A stretch of 64,000 bases of DNA. Origin: Cyclobacteriaceae bacterium (GTDB taxonomy: Bacteria; Bacteroidota; Bacteroidia; Cytophagales; Cyclobacteriaceae). Both the position numbers and the translations under genes were made by a program. Location of the stretch: NCBI GenBank assembly GCA_019638235.1, contig JAHBUE010000001.1, positions 668,492 through 732,491 on the forward strand, written 5' to 3'. Numbering within the stretch: position 1 is the stretch's first letter; every line of letters starts with the position of its first letter. Shown here piece by piece: positions 23,974-32,830 of this stretch. Under the pieces are notes generated by a model. It did no database searches. It had not been told where the DNA came from and worked only from the letters and a program-made list of their open reading frames with translations.

Positions 23974-24381
23974 ATGAAACAAATAAGCTATCTCTTCGTG
24001 TTATTGATCTTTTTCAGCATGGTTGCTATATCATGTTCTAATGAACAAAATAGTTGTGAATATACTGGTTGTGATATAATGCGTCCGACTATCAAAATTG
24101 CCAATCAGGCTAAGGGGAGAATAACCATACTTTCGGCACAATATCCTGACACCTGGGCAATAATATCAGAGGAAGGAATTATAGGTGGAAGTACACCCAT
24201 ATTTGATGGCCCTGACATAGTTGTAGTTTGTAATTTCCCGGATTCACTAAAAATCAGTGGTCAAAGAGTTATTTTTTCAGCCAAACTTAAAGATTCATGT
24301 GGAGATTATGAACCATCATGGAATAGCAAAGTTTACTATGGTTACCTGAGTGCATTATTATTAAATGAAGATGAAGAATGA
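23974..24381 (+). CDS. Small cysteine-rich lipoprotein
   Basis: A 135-aa lipoprotein (FFSMVAISCSNEQ, Cys near 21) with CEYTGC, the VVVCNFPDSLK motif and the VIFSAKLKDSCG strand. It is a family mate of the lipoproteins at 10630 and 22852. It is transcribed from its own promoter and lies in the secreted-protease neighbourhood. The function is unknown. Confidence 0.7.
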   Translation: MKQISYLFVLLIFFSMVAISCSNEQNSCEYTGCDIMRPTIKIANQAKGRITILSAQYPDTWAIISEEGIIGGSTPIFDGPDIVVVCNFPDSLKISGQRVIFSAKLKDSCGDYEPSWNSKVYYGYLSALLLNEDEE

Positions 24382-24429
24382 AAACAGTTGTAGGGCATTT
24401 TATCATAATGGAAAAACGGCAACAGAAAA

Positions 24430-24459
24430 CATCAGTGTCCGCTTTGCGTGACACTGATG
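24430..24459. repeat. REP-like hairpin
   Basis: CATCAGTGTC pairs with GACACTGATG around a 10-nt loop. It is not followed by a T-tract, so it is not a typical intrinsic terminator. It sits 49 bp after the lipoprotein stop. Confidence 0.6.
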
Positions 24460-24525
24460 GGGTAGAAAACTTCCCCGGTTATGCTCAATAAGCAAGTATA
24501 AGGAGCCAAGTGATTATAAATTTTG

Positions 24526-24533
24526 TAGGTTTG
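24526..24533 (+). promoter_or_regulatory. Promoter -7 element of the beta-barrel gene
   Basis: TAGGTTTG followed by ATTACAACTAAA, the same initial transcribed sequence as the promoter at 23909. The leader to the GTG start at 24590 is also about 56 nt. No TTG is seen at the expected -33 position. Confidence 0.45.
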
Positions 24534-24589
24534 ATTACAACTAAATGACCGAAAAAATGGTCTGATAATCGAAAACACAGTAGTGATAC

Positions 24590-25312
24590 GTGAAAAAAAA
24601 AATAATTATTACAATTTGTTTACTCTTTTCATTTACTTCTTATGGACAGAGTACCTTGTCAGTATCTGCTCCAGCGATTTGGAGCAATGTTAAAGTAAAA
24701 AATAATTGGACACCGCCCACTGCACCTAACTACAAAGAATACTTGAGGGGTTCTGCCTTTGGCTACGGAGTTAGTTTAAATTATTCATTTCAACCCAAGT
24801 TTATTATCAAGGACAAGGACTTATTAATAAATGTTGGTATTGGTTATTTTAAACAAAGGTTTGATATAAGAAGACCTTTTGATTATTCCTCACCTCTTGA
24901 ACCCGTATTTTATACAGATTATTATTCTTATCATTGTTTACAGGGGGTGATTGGCGTTACATATAATTACCCCATTGGAGTAAATTACTCACTGTCTGGA
25001 AATCTTTCGTATAGTTGGTTAAGGTCTTTTCAACAAGATTATACCCCTACCTCTAATCATGGTTATGGTCATCTTACGCAAACAAATCATAATCAAATAG
25101 ACTTCGGAAGAATTCTTATTCTCTCCATTGGGATTAATAGAAATTTAGGTGACAGGTTTTCGCTTGGATTAAACCTATTAACTCCGGTATATACCCGTTG
25201 GAGAAATGATAGAATTTTTAGAGATAACCCGTCAACATTTTATCATCCAAGTTTCAGCATAGGTGCTTCCATAAGTGCGACATATCATTTTAAAAAGAAA
25301 CGTCAACTATAA
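24590..25312 (+). CDS. Outer-membrane beta-barrel protein
   Basis: A 240-aa exported barrel with a signal peptide (IITICLLFSFTSYGQ) and alternating strands that end in SISATYHF followed by a basic tail. The start is GTG followed at once by a run of ten A (24593-24602), an arrangement prone to slippage. It is transcribed towards the T9SS protease, with 14 bp between them, so the two are probably cotranscribed. No specific function can be read. Confidence 0.7.
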   Translation: MKKKIIITICLLFSFTSYGQSTLSVSAPAIWSNVKVKNNWTPPTAPNYKEYLRGSAFGYGVSLNYSFQPKFIIKDKDLLINVGIGYFKQRFDIRRPFDYSSPLEPVFYTDYYSYHCLQGVIGVTYNYPIGVNYSLSGNLSYSWLRSFQQDYTPTSNHGYGHLTQTNHNQIDFGRILILSIGINRNLGDRFSLGLNLLTPVYTRWRNDRIFRDNPSTFYHPSFSIGASISATYHFKKKRQL

Positions 25313-25326
25313 ATCTCCATATTGTT

Positions 25327-27450
25327 ATGAGAATAATTCTACTTTTCGCGCTTCTTCTTGTATGGACTGGCGTGGCTACGGCACAGGTAAAAACAAATTT
25401 TAACAACCGAGAACAGATTACAGCAAGCGGTAAATTCACCAAAAGCTTTCGGGGAAAAAGTCCCCATGTAATCCCTGCACGGGATATTAAAGCCCTTCTT
25501 GAAAAAGAAACTCGAGAAAATGCTTCTGGAGAAGCAAAACCTTTTAAAATAGCAGAGGCAGTACCCACCAACATAGATGTCGTGAAAGAAGCCGAATGGG
25601 TTGAGGAAGATGGTTTTGCTTATGGAAAGTATTCAATTGTAGCAGAGGGCGCAAAATCCATCAGTGCTAATTTTGACAGGTTTTATCTGCCACAAGGAAC
25701 AGAACTTTATGTGTATAGTGAAAATGGTGAAATGACCACTGGGCCAATAACAGAAGAAGAAAACAACGAAAACAGTTTTTGGGGAAGTTGGGTGTATAAG
25801 GGAGAGAAAATAACGGTGGATTTTAAAACTCCAGCCGAAAGTAAGTCATTATTGAAACTTCACATTTCAAGTATAGCTTATGGCTATAAGGATATTTACA
25901 AAACAGAGGTATCAAACTTTGGGGAATCAGCAACTTGTAATATAAATGTACTTTGTGCACTTGGTAATGGATGGGGAAATGAAAGAAATTCTGTTGCCTT
26001 GATACTTGATGGGGATAGTGAAGCTTTATGCAGTGGTGCACTCATTAATAACACATGTAACTTAAATATTCCATATTTATTAACTGCTAATCATTGCTTT
26101 GATAGCAATGTAACAAATTGGAAATTCACTTTTCAAGCATGGAGCGTTACGTGCAGCCCGTCACAAAATTCTGAAGGCATAACCTTTAACGGCTCCACAC
26201 TTAGGGCAAGAAATGCCAGTAGTGATTTTTGCCTTGTGGAGCTTAACCAACTGCCCCCAGCCAATTCGGGTATTACACTTTCAGGATGGTCGAGAAATAC
26301 CACAGGTATAACAAATACAACAATTATTCATCATCCTGCTGGCGATGTAATGAAAATATCAAGAGACGATCAGGCTCCTGTTTTTGCTAATTTTTTAGGG
26401 GCACAAACTTGGCATTTAGGACTAGACCATGGGGCTACGCAAGGTGGTTCATCTGGAGCTCCCTATTATGATCAAAATCACAGAATAATAGCCCAACATT
26501 TTGGAATAAACGATGGTCATTTACCTGTTTGTCAGAGGGTTAACAAATTTGGTGGACGATTCGATATTTCATGGACAGGAGGAGGTACTAATGCCACTCG
26601 ATTAAGCAACTGGCTTGACCCAGGCAACACAGACGCAATGACAACCGATACGAGAGGAATAACATTTATTACCGGCCCTTCCCTTGTCTGCGACAGCACA
26701 ACCTACACATTAGACAATCAACCCGCAGGAACAACAATAACATGGCTTTCCAGCAACCCTAATGGGTTAAGTATTAATTCTACAACCGGTGTTGCAGCAA
26801 GGCAAAATGATTTTAATGGTGAAGTAACCATAACAGTAACAATAAGTGGTGGTTGCTGGCCTATTGATATAGAAAAAAATGTATGGGTGGGTGTGCCTGC
26901 TTTTGAAGGGTACTACCTGGGCGGGCAGCATTTTGATTACAACCCTGGCGGGTTGATTATCACCAGTTATTCAGTCTGCCCCTCCGAGCAGTTAACTTTC
27001 TTTCCCCAAAGCTATAGCTATGAATTCCTTGAACATGAGTGGACTATATCGGGTTCATACCAGCAGGTTGGTTCGCTGAATGTACCTAACCTATTGGTAA
27101 CCGCATCTAACTCGGTGTTTCAAACCTTCCAGGTAAACTACCGTGCGCGTAACACTTGTGGCTGGGGCCCGTGGCGGGCGGGCAGCGCCACTACCATGAA
27201 TTGTGAAGGTGGTGAAGAACCTGATTTTGTTTACCCCAACCCTGCCAGTCAGAGTTTCAATGTATCTGTTCCACATTTTGAATCGAGCGAGTTAAGACTT
27301 TATAATGACAAGCGAGAACTTGTCTATACAGTAAAACCCGGCACAGAAACGGTTACAGTACCGGTCAGTAACCTTCCACAAGGAACCTATTACCTGAACA
27401 TTATCAGTAAAGAAGGAATTATTCAAAGAAGAATTTTAGTACAACATTAG
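25327..27450 (+). CDS. T9SS-secreted trypsin-like serine protease (lysyl-endopeptidase type)
   Basis: A 707-aa protein. A signal peptide (about 1-19, ending GVATAQ) is followed by an N-terminal propeptide-like beta domain (about 80-190). The S1 catalytic domain (about 200-440) has TANHCF (His), SSDFCLVEL (Asp) and GATQGGSSGAPYYD (Ser), as in Achromobacter-type lysyl endopeptidases. A BIG2-like domain (GPSLVCDSTTYTLDN...IEKNVWVG, about 450-525) is shared with the genes at 8756 and 34648. A C-terminal Por sorting module begins VYPNPASQSFNVSV. It is secreted by T9SS and is probably degradative. Confidence 0.9.
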   Translation: MRIILLFALLLVWTGVATAQVKTNFNNREQITASGKFTKSFRGKSPHVIPARDIKALLEKETRENASGEAKPFKIAEAVPTNIDVVKEAEWVEEDGFAYGKYSIVAEGAKSISANFDRFYLPQGTELYVYSENGEMTTGPITEEENNENSFWGSWVYKGEKITVDFKTPAESKSLLKLHISSIAYGYKDIYKTEVSNFGESATCNINVLCALGNGWGNERNSVALILDGDSEALCSGALINNTCNLNIPYLLTANHCFDSNVTNWKFTFQAWSVTCSPSQNSEGITFNGSTLRARNASSDFCLVELNQLPPANSGITLSGWSRNTTGITNTTIIHHPAGDVMKISRDDQAPVFANFLGAQTWHLGLDHGATQGGSSGAPYYDQNHRIIAQHFGINDGHLPVCQRVNKFGGRFDISWTGGGTNATRLSNWLDPGNTDAMTTDTRGITFITGPSLVCDSTTYTLDNQPAGTTITWLSSNPNGLSINSTTGVAARQNDFNGEVTITVTISGGCWPIDIEKNVWVGVPAFEGYYLGGQHFDYNPGGLIITSYSVCPSEQLTFFPQSYSYEFLEHEWTISGSYQQVGSLNVPNLLVTASNSVFQTFQVNYRARNTCGWGPWRAGSATTMNCEGGEEPDFVYPNPASQSFNVSVPHFESSELRLYNDKRELVYTVKPGTETVTVPVSNLPQGTYYLNIISKEGIIQRRILVQH

Positions 27451-27469
27451 CCTTCTGTAAAGCGAAGTG

Positions 27470-27919
27470 CTACCTTAACCTATCCGACTCCCGCACTATC
27501 CGTTCATCTCTGCGGATGAAGCGTATCGCGAGCCAATTTGAAATTACGGCTGCACCGGCAAGAATGAGCCATACCTTTCCGGTGGCGCCCTGGTGTTGTT
27601 TCATTAAGCTGTTGGTAAACAGCACTGCACTTACCATGAAACCGGCTAAGATTAAGGAATTCAGCGCGCCAAGTTTTATCTGGAGCGGGCGGTTGTCAAA
27701 TCGTTTTATTTCAAAAATGGCTATGGTAATAGCGGCTATGGCCAATATGGCGGTTAATGAATAGGGCAGGTAGCTATACGTTGTGTTTTCAAGCAGGTAA
27801 AAGGGTGTTAGCACCAGCGTGGTTTCGCCTGCCTGGGCTTGCCAAATAGGCTGAATTAATGACACTAACAGCGAAACAATGGTTATTACCAGAAATACGG
27901 TTTGAATTCTTTGCCACAT
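27470..27919 (-). CDS. DUF4293 membrane protein
   Basis: A 149-aa protein with four predicted membrane helices (about 6-26, 50-72, 85-105, 115-134) that starts MWQRIQTVFLVI, the characteristic N-terminus of DUF4293. It ends in a charged RRDERIVRESDRLR tail. It is found mainly in Bacteroidota and its function is unknown. Confidence 0.85.
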   Translation of the reverse strand: MWQRIQTVFLVITIVSLLVSLIQPIWQAQAGETTLVLTPFYLLENTTYSYLPYSLTAILAIAAITIAIFEIKRFDNRPLQIKLGALNSLILAGFMVSAVLFTNSLMKQHQGATGKVWLILAGAAVISNWLAIRFIRRDERIVRESDRLR

Positions 27920-27982
27920 AAACGGGTTGCTTTAACTTGTCGGCAAAAATAGCAAAACCACAATCCTCTGCCCAATCTGTTT

Positions 27983-28077
27983 GTTAAAGACACCTCTAAA
28001 AACTCCTTGTACCCTTCTCCAGAAGGAGAAGGGTGACGGGTTAGGGCTAAGACAAGGTTTTTAGAGGTGTCTTTAAC
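27983..28077. repeat. Nested palindromic element
   Basis: Outer arms GTTAAAGACACCTCTAAAAA and its reverse complement (28052-28077) enclose an inner hairpin CCCTTCTCC-AGAA-GGAGAAGGG. The 95-bp element lies between the divergent DUF4293 and thiolase genes, so it is not placed as a terminator for either. Confidence 0.8.
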
Positions 28078-28108
28078 TTATAACGGCTTAGCATAACCCC
28101 AATTTGAT

Positions 28109-29314
28109 ATGAAGAGCGCCTACATAGTTGATATACTCCGCACGCCCATTGGCAAATACGGGGGAACGCTGGCCTCGGTGCGCCCCGATGACCTGGCGGC
28201 TCATGTTATTAAAAAATTGGTTGAACGAAATTCTTCTCTTGATGTTCATTCCATTGAAGATGTAGTGTTTGGTGCGGCCAACCAAAGCGGTGAGGATAAC
28301 CGCAATGTAGCGCGCATGGCGTTGCTGTTAGGCGGACTGCCAAAAGAAGTGGGTGGTGTTACGGTCAATCGTCTTTGTGCTTCCGGTTTGCAGGCTATTA
28401 TGGATGCTTCGCGTGCCGTGATGTTGGGCGAAGGCGAAGTTTATATTGCCGGTGGTGTGGAAAGCATGAGCCGTGCGCCATTTGTAATGGCCAAGGCAAC
28501 GGAATCTTTTTCGCGCAAAGCGGAAGTATTTGATACTACAATGGGGTGGAGGTTTATCAACTCAAAACTTTCTGCATTATATCATCCATACTCGATGGGC
28601 GAAACAGCCGAAAATGTTGCAGCGAAATGGAACATTAGTCGGGAAGAGCAGGATAAATTCGGGCTGGCCTCACAGGAAAAATATCAGCGTGCGCATGAAG
28701 CCGGAAAGTTTACGGATGAACTCGTGTCTGTTCCTGTTCAGCAAGGAAAAGAAATCATCGACTTTAACAAAGACGAACACCCGCGCACAACAACCTTAGA
28801 AAAACTCGCTACACTGAAACCGGCTTTCAAAGAAGGTGGTACGGTTACAGCCGGAAATTCATCGGGCATTAATGACGGAGCCGCTGCCGCGTTGGTAGTT
28901 AGTGAAGATGCCCTGAAGAAATATAACCTCAAACCTATAGCGAGGGTTGTATCGTTTGCCATTGCCGGTGTTGACCCGGCCTACATGGGTGTTGGCCCGG
29001 TGCCGGCTGTACAAAAAGCATTGAAGCGTGCCGGGTTAAAAATCAGTGATATTGGTTTGTTTGAACTGAACGAAGCGTTTGCTTCACAATTGCTGGCCTG
29101 TATACGCGACCTTGACCTTAACCCTGATATTGTAAATGTAAACGGAGGCGCCATTGCCATTGGTCATCCGCTGGGATGCAGTGGTGTGCGCATCAGTGCC
29201 ACGCTCATCCATGAAATGAAAAAACGAAACGCGAAATATGGCGTGGCTACCATGTGCATTGGCGTGGGGCAGGGAGCGGGTATTGTTTATGAGAATTTAC
29301 TCCTGAACTCCTGA
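28109..29314 (+). CDS. Acetyl-CoA C-acyltransferase (thiolase)
   Basis: A 401-aa thiolase II family enzyme. The nucleophilic Cys lies in VNRLCASGLQAI (about 86-97), the active-site His in AIGHPLGCSG (about 349-358) and the second Cys in ATMCIGVGQGAG (about 382-393). The GGVESMSRAPFVM and TVTAGNSSGINDGAAA motifs are complete. The overall pattern, including DTTMGWRF, is closest to 3-oxoadipyl-CoA/acetyl-CoA acyltransferases (PcaF/FadA-like). The substrate cannot be fixed. It acts in beta-oxidation or aromatic degradation. truA follows 9 bp later. Confidence 0.9.
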   Translation: MKSAYIVDILRTPIGKYGGTLASVRPDDLAAHVIKKLVERNSSLDVHSIEDVVFGAANQSGEDNRNVARMALLLGGLPKEVGGVTVNRLCASGLQAIMDASRAVMLGEGEVYIAGGVESMSRAPFVMAKATESFSRKAEVFDTTMGWRFINSKLSALYHPYSMGETAENVAAKWNISREEQDKFGLASQEKYQRAHEAGKFTDELVSVPVQQGKEIIDFNKDEHPRTTTLEKLATLKPAFKEGGTVTAGNSSGINDGAAAALVVSEDALKKYNLKPIARVVSFAIAGVDPAYMGVGPVPAVQKALKRAGLKISDIGLFELNEAFASQLLACIRDLDLNPDIVNVNGGAIAIGHPLGCSGVRISATLIHEMKKRNAKYGVATMCIGVGQGAGIVYENLLLNS

Positions 29315-29323
29315 ACTCCTCAA

Positions 29324-30070
29324 ATGCCCAGATATTTCTTCGAAATAACCTACAACGGAACCTACTACGCAGGCTGGCAAAGCCAGGCCAATGCCACGGG
29401 CGTGCAGGCAGTTGTAGAGAATGCGTTGAGCAAGCTCTTGCGGAAGGAGATTAAAATAACCGGAAGCGGAAGAACCGACACGGGTGTGCATTGTGCGCAG
29501 CAATTTTTTCATACAGATATAGAAAAATCATTTAGGCAGGAAGATTTGATTCACCGGCTCAATTCTTTTCTGCCAAAAGATATTGCCATACGCTCTATCC
29601 GTAAAGTAAAACCCGATGTCAGCGCGCGTTACCATGCCGTTGAGCGCTCCTATCAATATCACATTACCTTAGTTAAAGACCCGTTGCTGATTGGCCTGGC
29701 CTTGCATTATTTTAAACCGGTAAATATTCAAACCATGAACCGCGCGGCTGCGTTATTATGCGGTGAGCACGACTTTGAATGTTTCAGTAAGGTAAAGACC
29801 GATGTAAATCACTTTCTTTGCAACATTAAAAAGGCTTCGTGGAAGCAGGACGGCAACAAATTGGTTTTCACCATTACGGCCAACCGGTTTTTGCGCGGCA
29901 TGGTGCGGGCCATTGTAGGTACGTTGCTGGATGTGGGCACCGGAAAAATTTCAGTAAATGATTTTCAAAACATTATTAAAAGTAAAAGCAGAAAGAAAGC
30001 AGGCGCGAATGTTGACCCACACGGGTTGTACTTAGTGCAGGTGAAATATCCTAAGTCAATTTTTATGTAA
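29324..30070 (+). CDS. truA: tRNA pseudouridine synthase A
   Basis: A 248-aa enzyme that isomerises uridines 38-40 of the tRNA anticodon stem. The catalytic Asp lies in GSGRTDTGVHCAQQF (about 49-63) and the conserved FLRGMVRAIVGTLLDVG segment is near 190-206. The length is normal. It lies just after the thiolase gene and probably shares its transcript. Confidence 0.95.
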   Translation: MPRYFFEITYNGTYYAGWQSQANATGVQAVVENALSKLLRKEIKITGSGRTDTGVHCAQQFFHTDIEKSFRQEDLIHRLNSFLPKDIAIRSIRKVKPDVSARYHAVERSYQYHITLVKDPLLIGLALHYFKPVNIQTMNRAAALLCGEHDFECFSKVKTDVNHFLCNIKKASWKQDGNKLVFTITANRFLRGMVRAIVGTLLDVGTGKISVNDFQNIIKSKSRKKAGANVDPHGLYLVQVKYPKSIFM

Positions 30071-30082
30071 AGTATTCTTGGC

Positions 30083-30219
30083 GCTGACTAAAAAGGTAAC
30101 CGTCATTGCGAGTCCCGCAACAAAGCGGGACGAAGCAATCCCGTTTTATAATACAGAAACTGGGATTGCTTCGGTCGTTCCTCCCTCGCAATGACGTTAT
30201 TTATTATTTTTTAGTCAGC
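30083..30219. repeat. Palindromic CGTCATTGCGAG element with extended arms
   Basis: A REP-like core (CGTCATTGCGAG at 30101, CTCGCAATGACG ending 30196) inside outer arms GCTGACTAAAAA and TTTTTAGTCAGC. The outer arms are complementary to each other but unrelated to the arms of the other copies at 55485. It lies between truA and the ABC exporter gene. Confidence 0.85.
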
Positions 30220-30238
30220 CTCATGAGGAGTGAGGTCA

Positions 30239-32011
30239 ATGGAAAAAGAACAAGTAAGTAGCGGAAATATTATCGACTTCAGGGTGCTGAGGCGTATTAT
30301 GCGGTTTGTAAAGCCGTACAAGTCGCGCTTTTTTTTCCTGATCTTCTTAACGCTGGCGATAGGGTTGCTCTCACCGCTTCGGCCATTGCTTATCCAATGG
30401 ACACTCGATAACCAGGTTGCCAATGGCGATTACCAGGGCATGTTGATGATGATGCTGGCGCTGGTAGGCTTGTTACTCCTTCAGTCGGTAGCGCAATATG
30501 TGCACACGTATATGTCGGGGTGGATGGGCCAGCAGGTTATCCGCGACATTCGCACAAAACTGTATGAACACCTGGTAAATCTCCGGCTTCGGTTTTTTGA
30601 CAAAACCCCGATTGGGCGTTTGGTTACAAGAACCATTTCGGATGTGGAAACATTGGCCGATGTGTTTAGCGAAGGGCTGGCCGCTATGGTGAGCGATCTG
30701 CTTCAGTTGATTTTCATTCTCGCCTTTATGTTTTACCAGGATTGGCGCCTGGCATTATTAAGCTTAGCTACGTTGCCGTTGTTGCTTATCTCTACCTATA
30801 TCTTTAAAGAAAAAATAAAAGTAGCCTTTAACGATGTGCGCAATGCTGTTGCCAACCTGAATACGTTTGTGCAGGAACACCTTACCGGCATGAACGTGGT
30901 GCAGATTTTTGCAAGCGAAAAACGCGAGTACGAAAAATTTAAAACCATTAACGAAGAGCACAAGCAGGCAAACCTGCGCTCGGTGTTGTATTACTCCATT
31001 TATTTTCCTGTGGCAGAAATTATTGCAGCAGCCGGCATTGGCCTGTTGGTTTGGTATGGTGCAAAAGGCGCCATTAATGTTGAAGAAACCGGTATAACAC
31101 TCGGCAAACTCATTGCCTTTATTATGTATATCCAGATGTTCTTCCGGCCCATCCGCATGATTGCCGACCGGTTCAATACATTGCAAATGGGTATCGTAAG
31201 TTCATCGCGTATCATCAACCTGTTGGATGACAACGAACACATACAGGATAACGGAACCAAACAACCCGATTATATTAAAGGTGATGTTAAGTTCGACCAT
31301 GTGTGGTTTGCCTACAATAGCGAAGAGTATGTGTTGAAGGATGTAAGCTTTGAAGTAAAGGCCGGGCAAACCATTGCCTTAGTGGGGGCAACCGGTGCAG
31401 GTAAGTCATCTATTATAAATTTGCTCAACCGTTTTTACGAAATCAATAAAGGCACCATTACCGTTGACGGTACAGATATACGCGAGTATGACCTTGGCTA
31501 CCTGCGAAGAAACATTGGCGTGGTGTTGCAGGATGTGTTTTTGTTTTCCGATACGATTCTCAATAATATAACGCTGGGCAACCCGGAGGTAACAGAAGAA
31601 ATGGTTTGGCATGCAGCCGATTTGGTAGGCGCGCGCAAGTTCATTGAACGGTTGCCGGGTCAGCTTTCCTACAATGTAATGGAGCGTGGCGCAACACTTT
31701 CTGTCGGGCAGCGGCAGTTGATTTCCTTCATCCGGGCAATGGTGTACGACCCACGCATCTTGGTGTTGGATGAGGCTACCTCTTCGGTAGATAGCGAAAC
31801 GGAAGAGATGATTCAGCAGGCCATTGCCAAAATGATGAACGGACGTACTTCCATAGTTATAGCTCACCGGCTGTCCACTATCCAAAAAGCCGAAAAAATC
31901 CTGGTGCTTGACCTGGGCGAAATTCGCGAAACCGGCCGGCACGATGAACTGCTTGCGCAGGATGGCCACTATGCGCAACTCTACAAAATGCAGTATAAAG
32001 AGTTTGTTTGA
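30239..32011 (+). CDS. ABC exporter, membrane plus ATPase domains (subunit A of a likely heterodimer)
   Basis: A 590-aa MsbA/LmrA-type half-transporter. Six membrane helices (about 20-310) are followed by an ATPase domain with Walker A GATGAGKSS, Q-loop VLQDVFLFSD, signature TLSVGQRQL and Walker B ILVLDEATSSVD. The signature is degenerate (SVGQ instead of SGGQ), while the catalytic Glu is intact. The neighbouring convergent gene at 32813 has the reciprocal changes. I prefer ATG at 30239 over the upstream GTG. It probably exports a lipid, peptide or drug. Confidence 0.9.
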   Translation: MEKEQVSSGNIIDFRVLRRIMRFVKPYKSRFFFLIFLTLAIGLLSPLRPLLIQWTLDNQVANGDYQGMLMMMLALVGLLLLQSVAQYVHTYMSGWMGQQVIRDIRTKLYEHLVNLRLRFFDKTPIGRLVTRTISDVETLADVFSEGLAAMVSDLLQLIFILAFMFYQDWRLALLSLATLPLLLISTYIFKEKIKVAFNDVRNAVANLNTFVQEHLTGMNVVQIFASEKREYEKFKTINEEHKQANLRSVLYYSIYFPVAEIIAAAGIGLLVWYGAKGAINVEETGITLGKLIAFIMYIQMFFRPIRMIADRFNTLQMGIVSSSRIINLLDDNEHIQDNGTKQPDYIKGDVKFDHVWFAYNSEEYVLKDVSFEVKAGQTIALVGATGAGKSSIINLLNRFYEINKGTITVDGTDIREYDLGYLRRNIGVVLQDVFLFSDTILNNITLGNPEVTEEMVWHAADLVGARKFIERLPGQLSYNVMERGATLSVGQRQLISFIRAMVYDPRILVLDEATSSVDSETEEMIQQAIAKMMNGRTSIVIAHRLSTIQKAEKILVLDLGEIRETGRHDELLAQDGHYAQLYKMQYKEFV

Positions 32012-32081
32012 CGTTTGTCCCGGTTTAGGGTATTCCGCCATTCAAAATGGCTTAACAATCAGCGAGTAAGGTCAAAACGGT

Positions 32082-32089
32082 TATATTTG
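32082..32089 (+). promoter_or_regulatory. Promoter -7 element before the 32-kb exported protein
   Basis: TATATTTG matches TANNTTTG exactly and ends 6 nt before the ATG at 32096. The transcript would be nearly leaderless. No clear -33 TTG was seen. Confidence 0.4.
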
Positions 32090-32095
32090 TGCTTA

Positions 32096-32830
32096 ATGCG
32101 CCTTTCAAAGTACCTCTTAACCTTGTTTTTGAGCATTCTCGTGCTCTCTGCTGCGTGGGCACAGCGGCCCAAAGTGCATCATGGTGGAAAACTGATGCAC
32201 ACGCGCACCAACCACAATTATAATGTAATAAAGGTGTCGCGCTCAAAGGCCAAGACTATCTGCCCTACGTTTGAGGATAGCGGCTATCCGTATCATGGTA
32301 TTGGCTTTAAATTAGGCGATCCGTTTGGCGCCACATATAAATACTATGCAAATAAGCACTTCTCGTTTGGTGTAGATTTCGGCCGTTCGGCCAGCGGGCT
32401 TTACAGCCGGTATTATAAAGAGGCGTTTAATGAGTTTACACGCCCCGATACTTTACAGGATAACCAAAGCACCGTGTACCTGGCGCATAAAGCAAAAACC
32501 GACTGGGTAGGCGAGGTTAAAGTCCTGTATCACATCAAAGCCGAAAAAATCAGTACCGGATTGCAAGCCTATGCAGGCATTGGCTGGGAGGTGCGCAGGC
32601 TGCACATCCAATATGATTACTTATTGAATGATGGCATTTTCGATAACAAAATTGAGTTTATAAATCGAACGCGGTTTACGTATGGGGCACAGGGCACAAT
32701 CGGTATTGAATACTCGTATTTCAGTATGCCCATATCTGCCTTTATGGAACTGGAAATGTATGTTGACCTGTTGCGCGACCCGGGCTTTTATAAAATACAG
32801 GGCGGTGTAGGGCTACGCTATGTCTTCTGA
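32096..32830 (+). CDS. Exported beta-barrel-like protein of unknown function
   Basis: A 244-aa protein starting MRLSKYLLTLFLSILVLSAAWAQ, a good signal peptide. The longer frame from 32015 is rejected because that ATG gives the signal. The mature part alternates hydrophobic strands and ends in GGVGLRYVF, a beta-barrel type C-terminus. It lies between the two ABC exporter genes. Its last 18 bp overlap the end of the convergent ABC gene. Confidence 0.75.
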   Translation: MRLSKYLLTLFLSILVLSAAWAQRPKVHHGGKLMHTRTNHNYNVIKVSRSKAKTICPTFEDSGYPYHGIGFKLGDPFGATYKYYANKHFSFGVDFGRSASGLYSRYYKEAFNEFTRPDTLQDNQSTVYLAHKAKTDWVGEVKVLYHIKAEKISTGLQAYAGIGWEVRRLHIQYDYLLNDGIFDNKIEFINRTRFTYGAQGTIGIEYSYFSMPISAFMELEMYVDLLRDPGFYKIQGGVGLRYVF

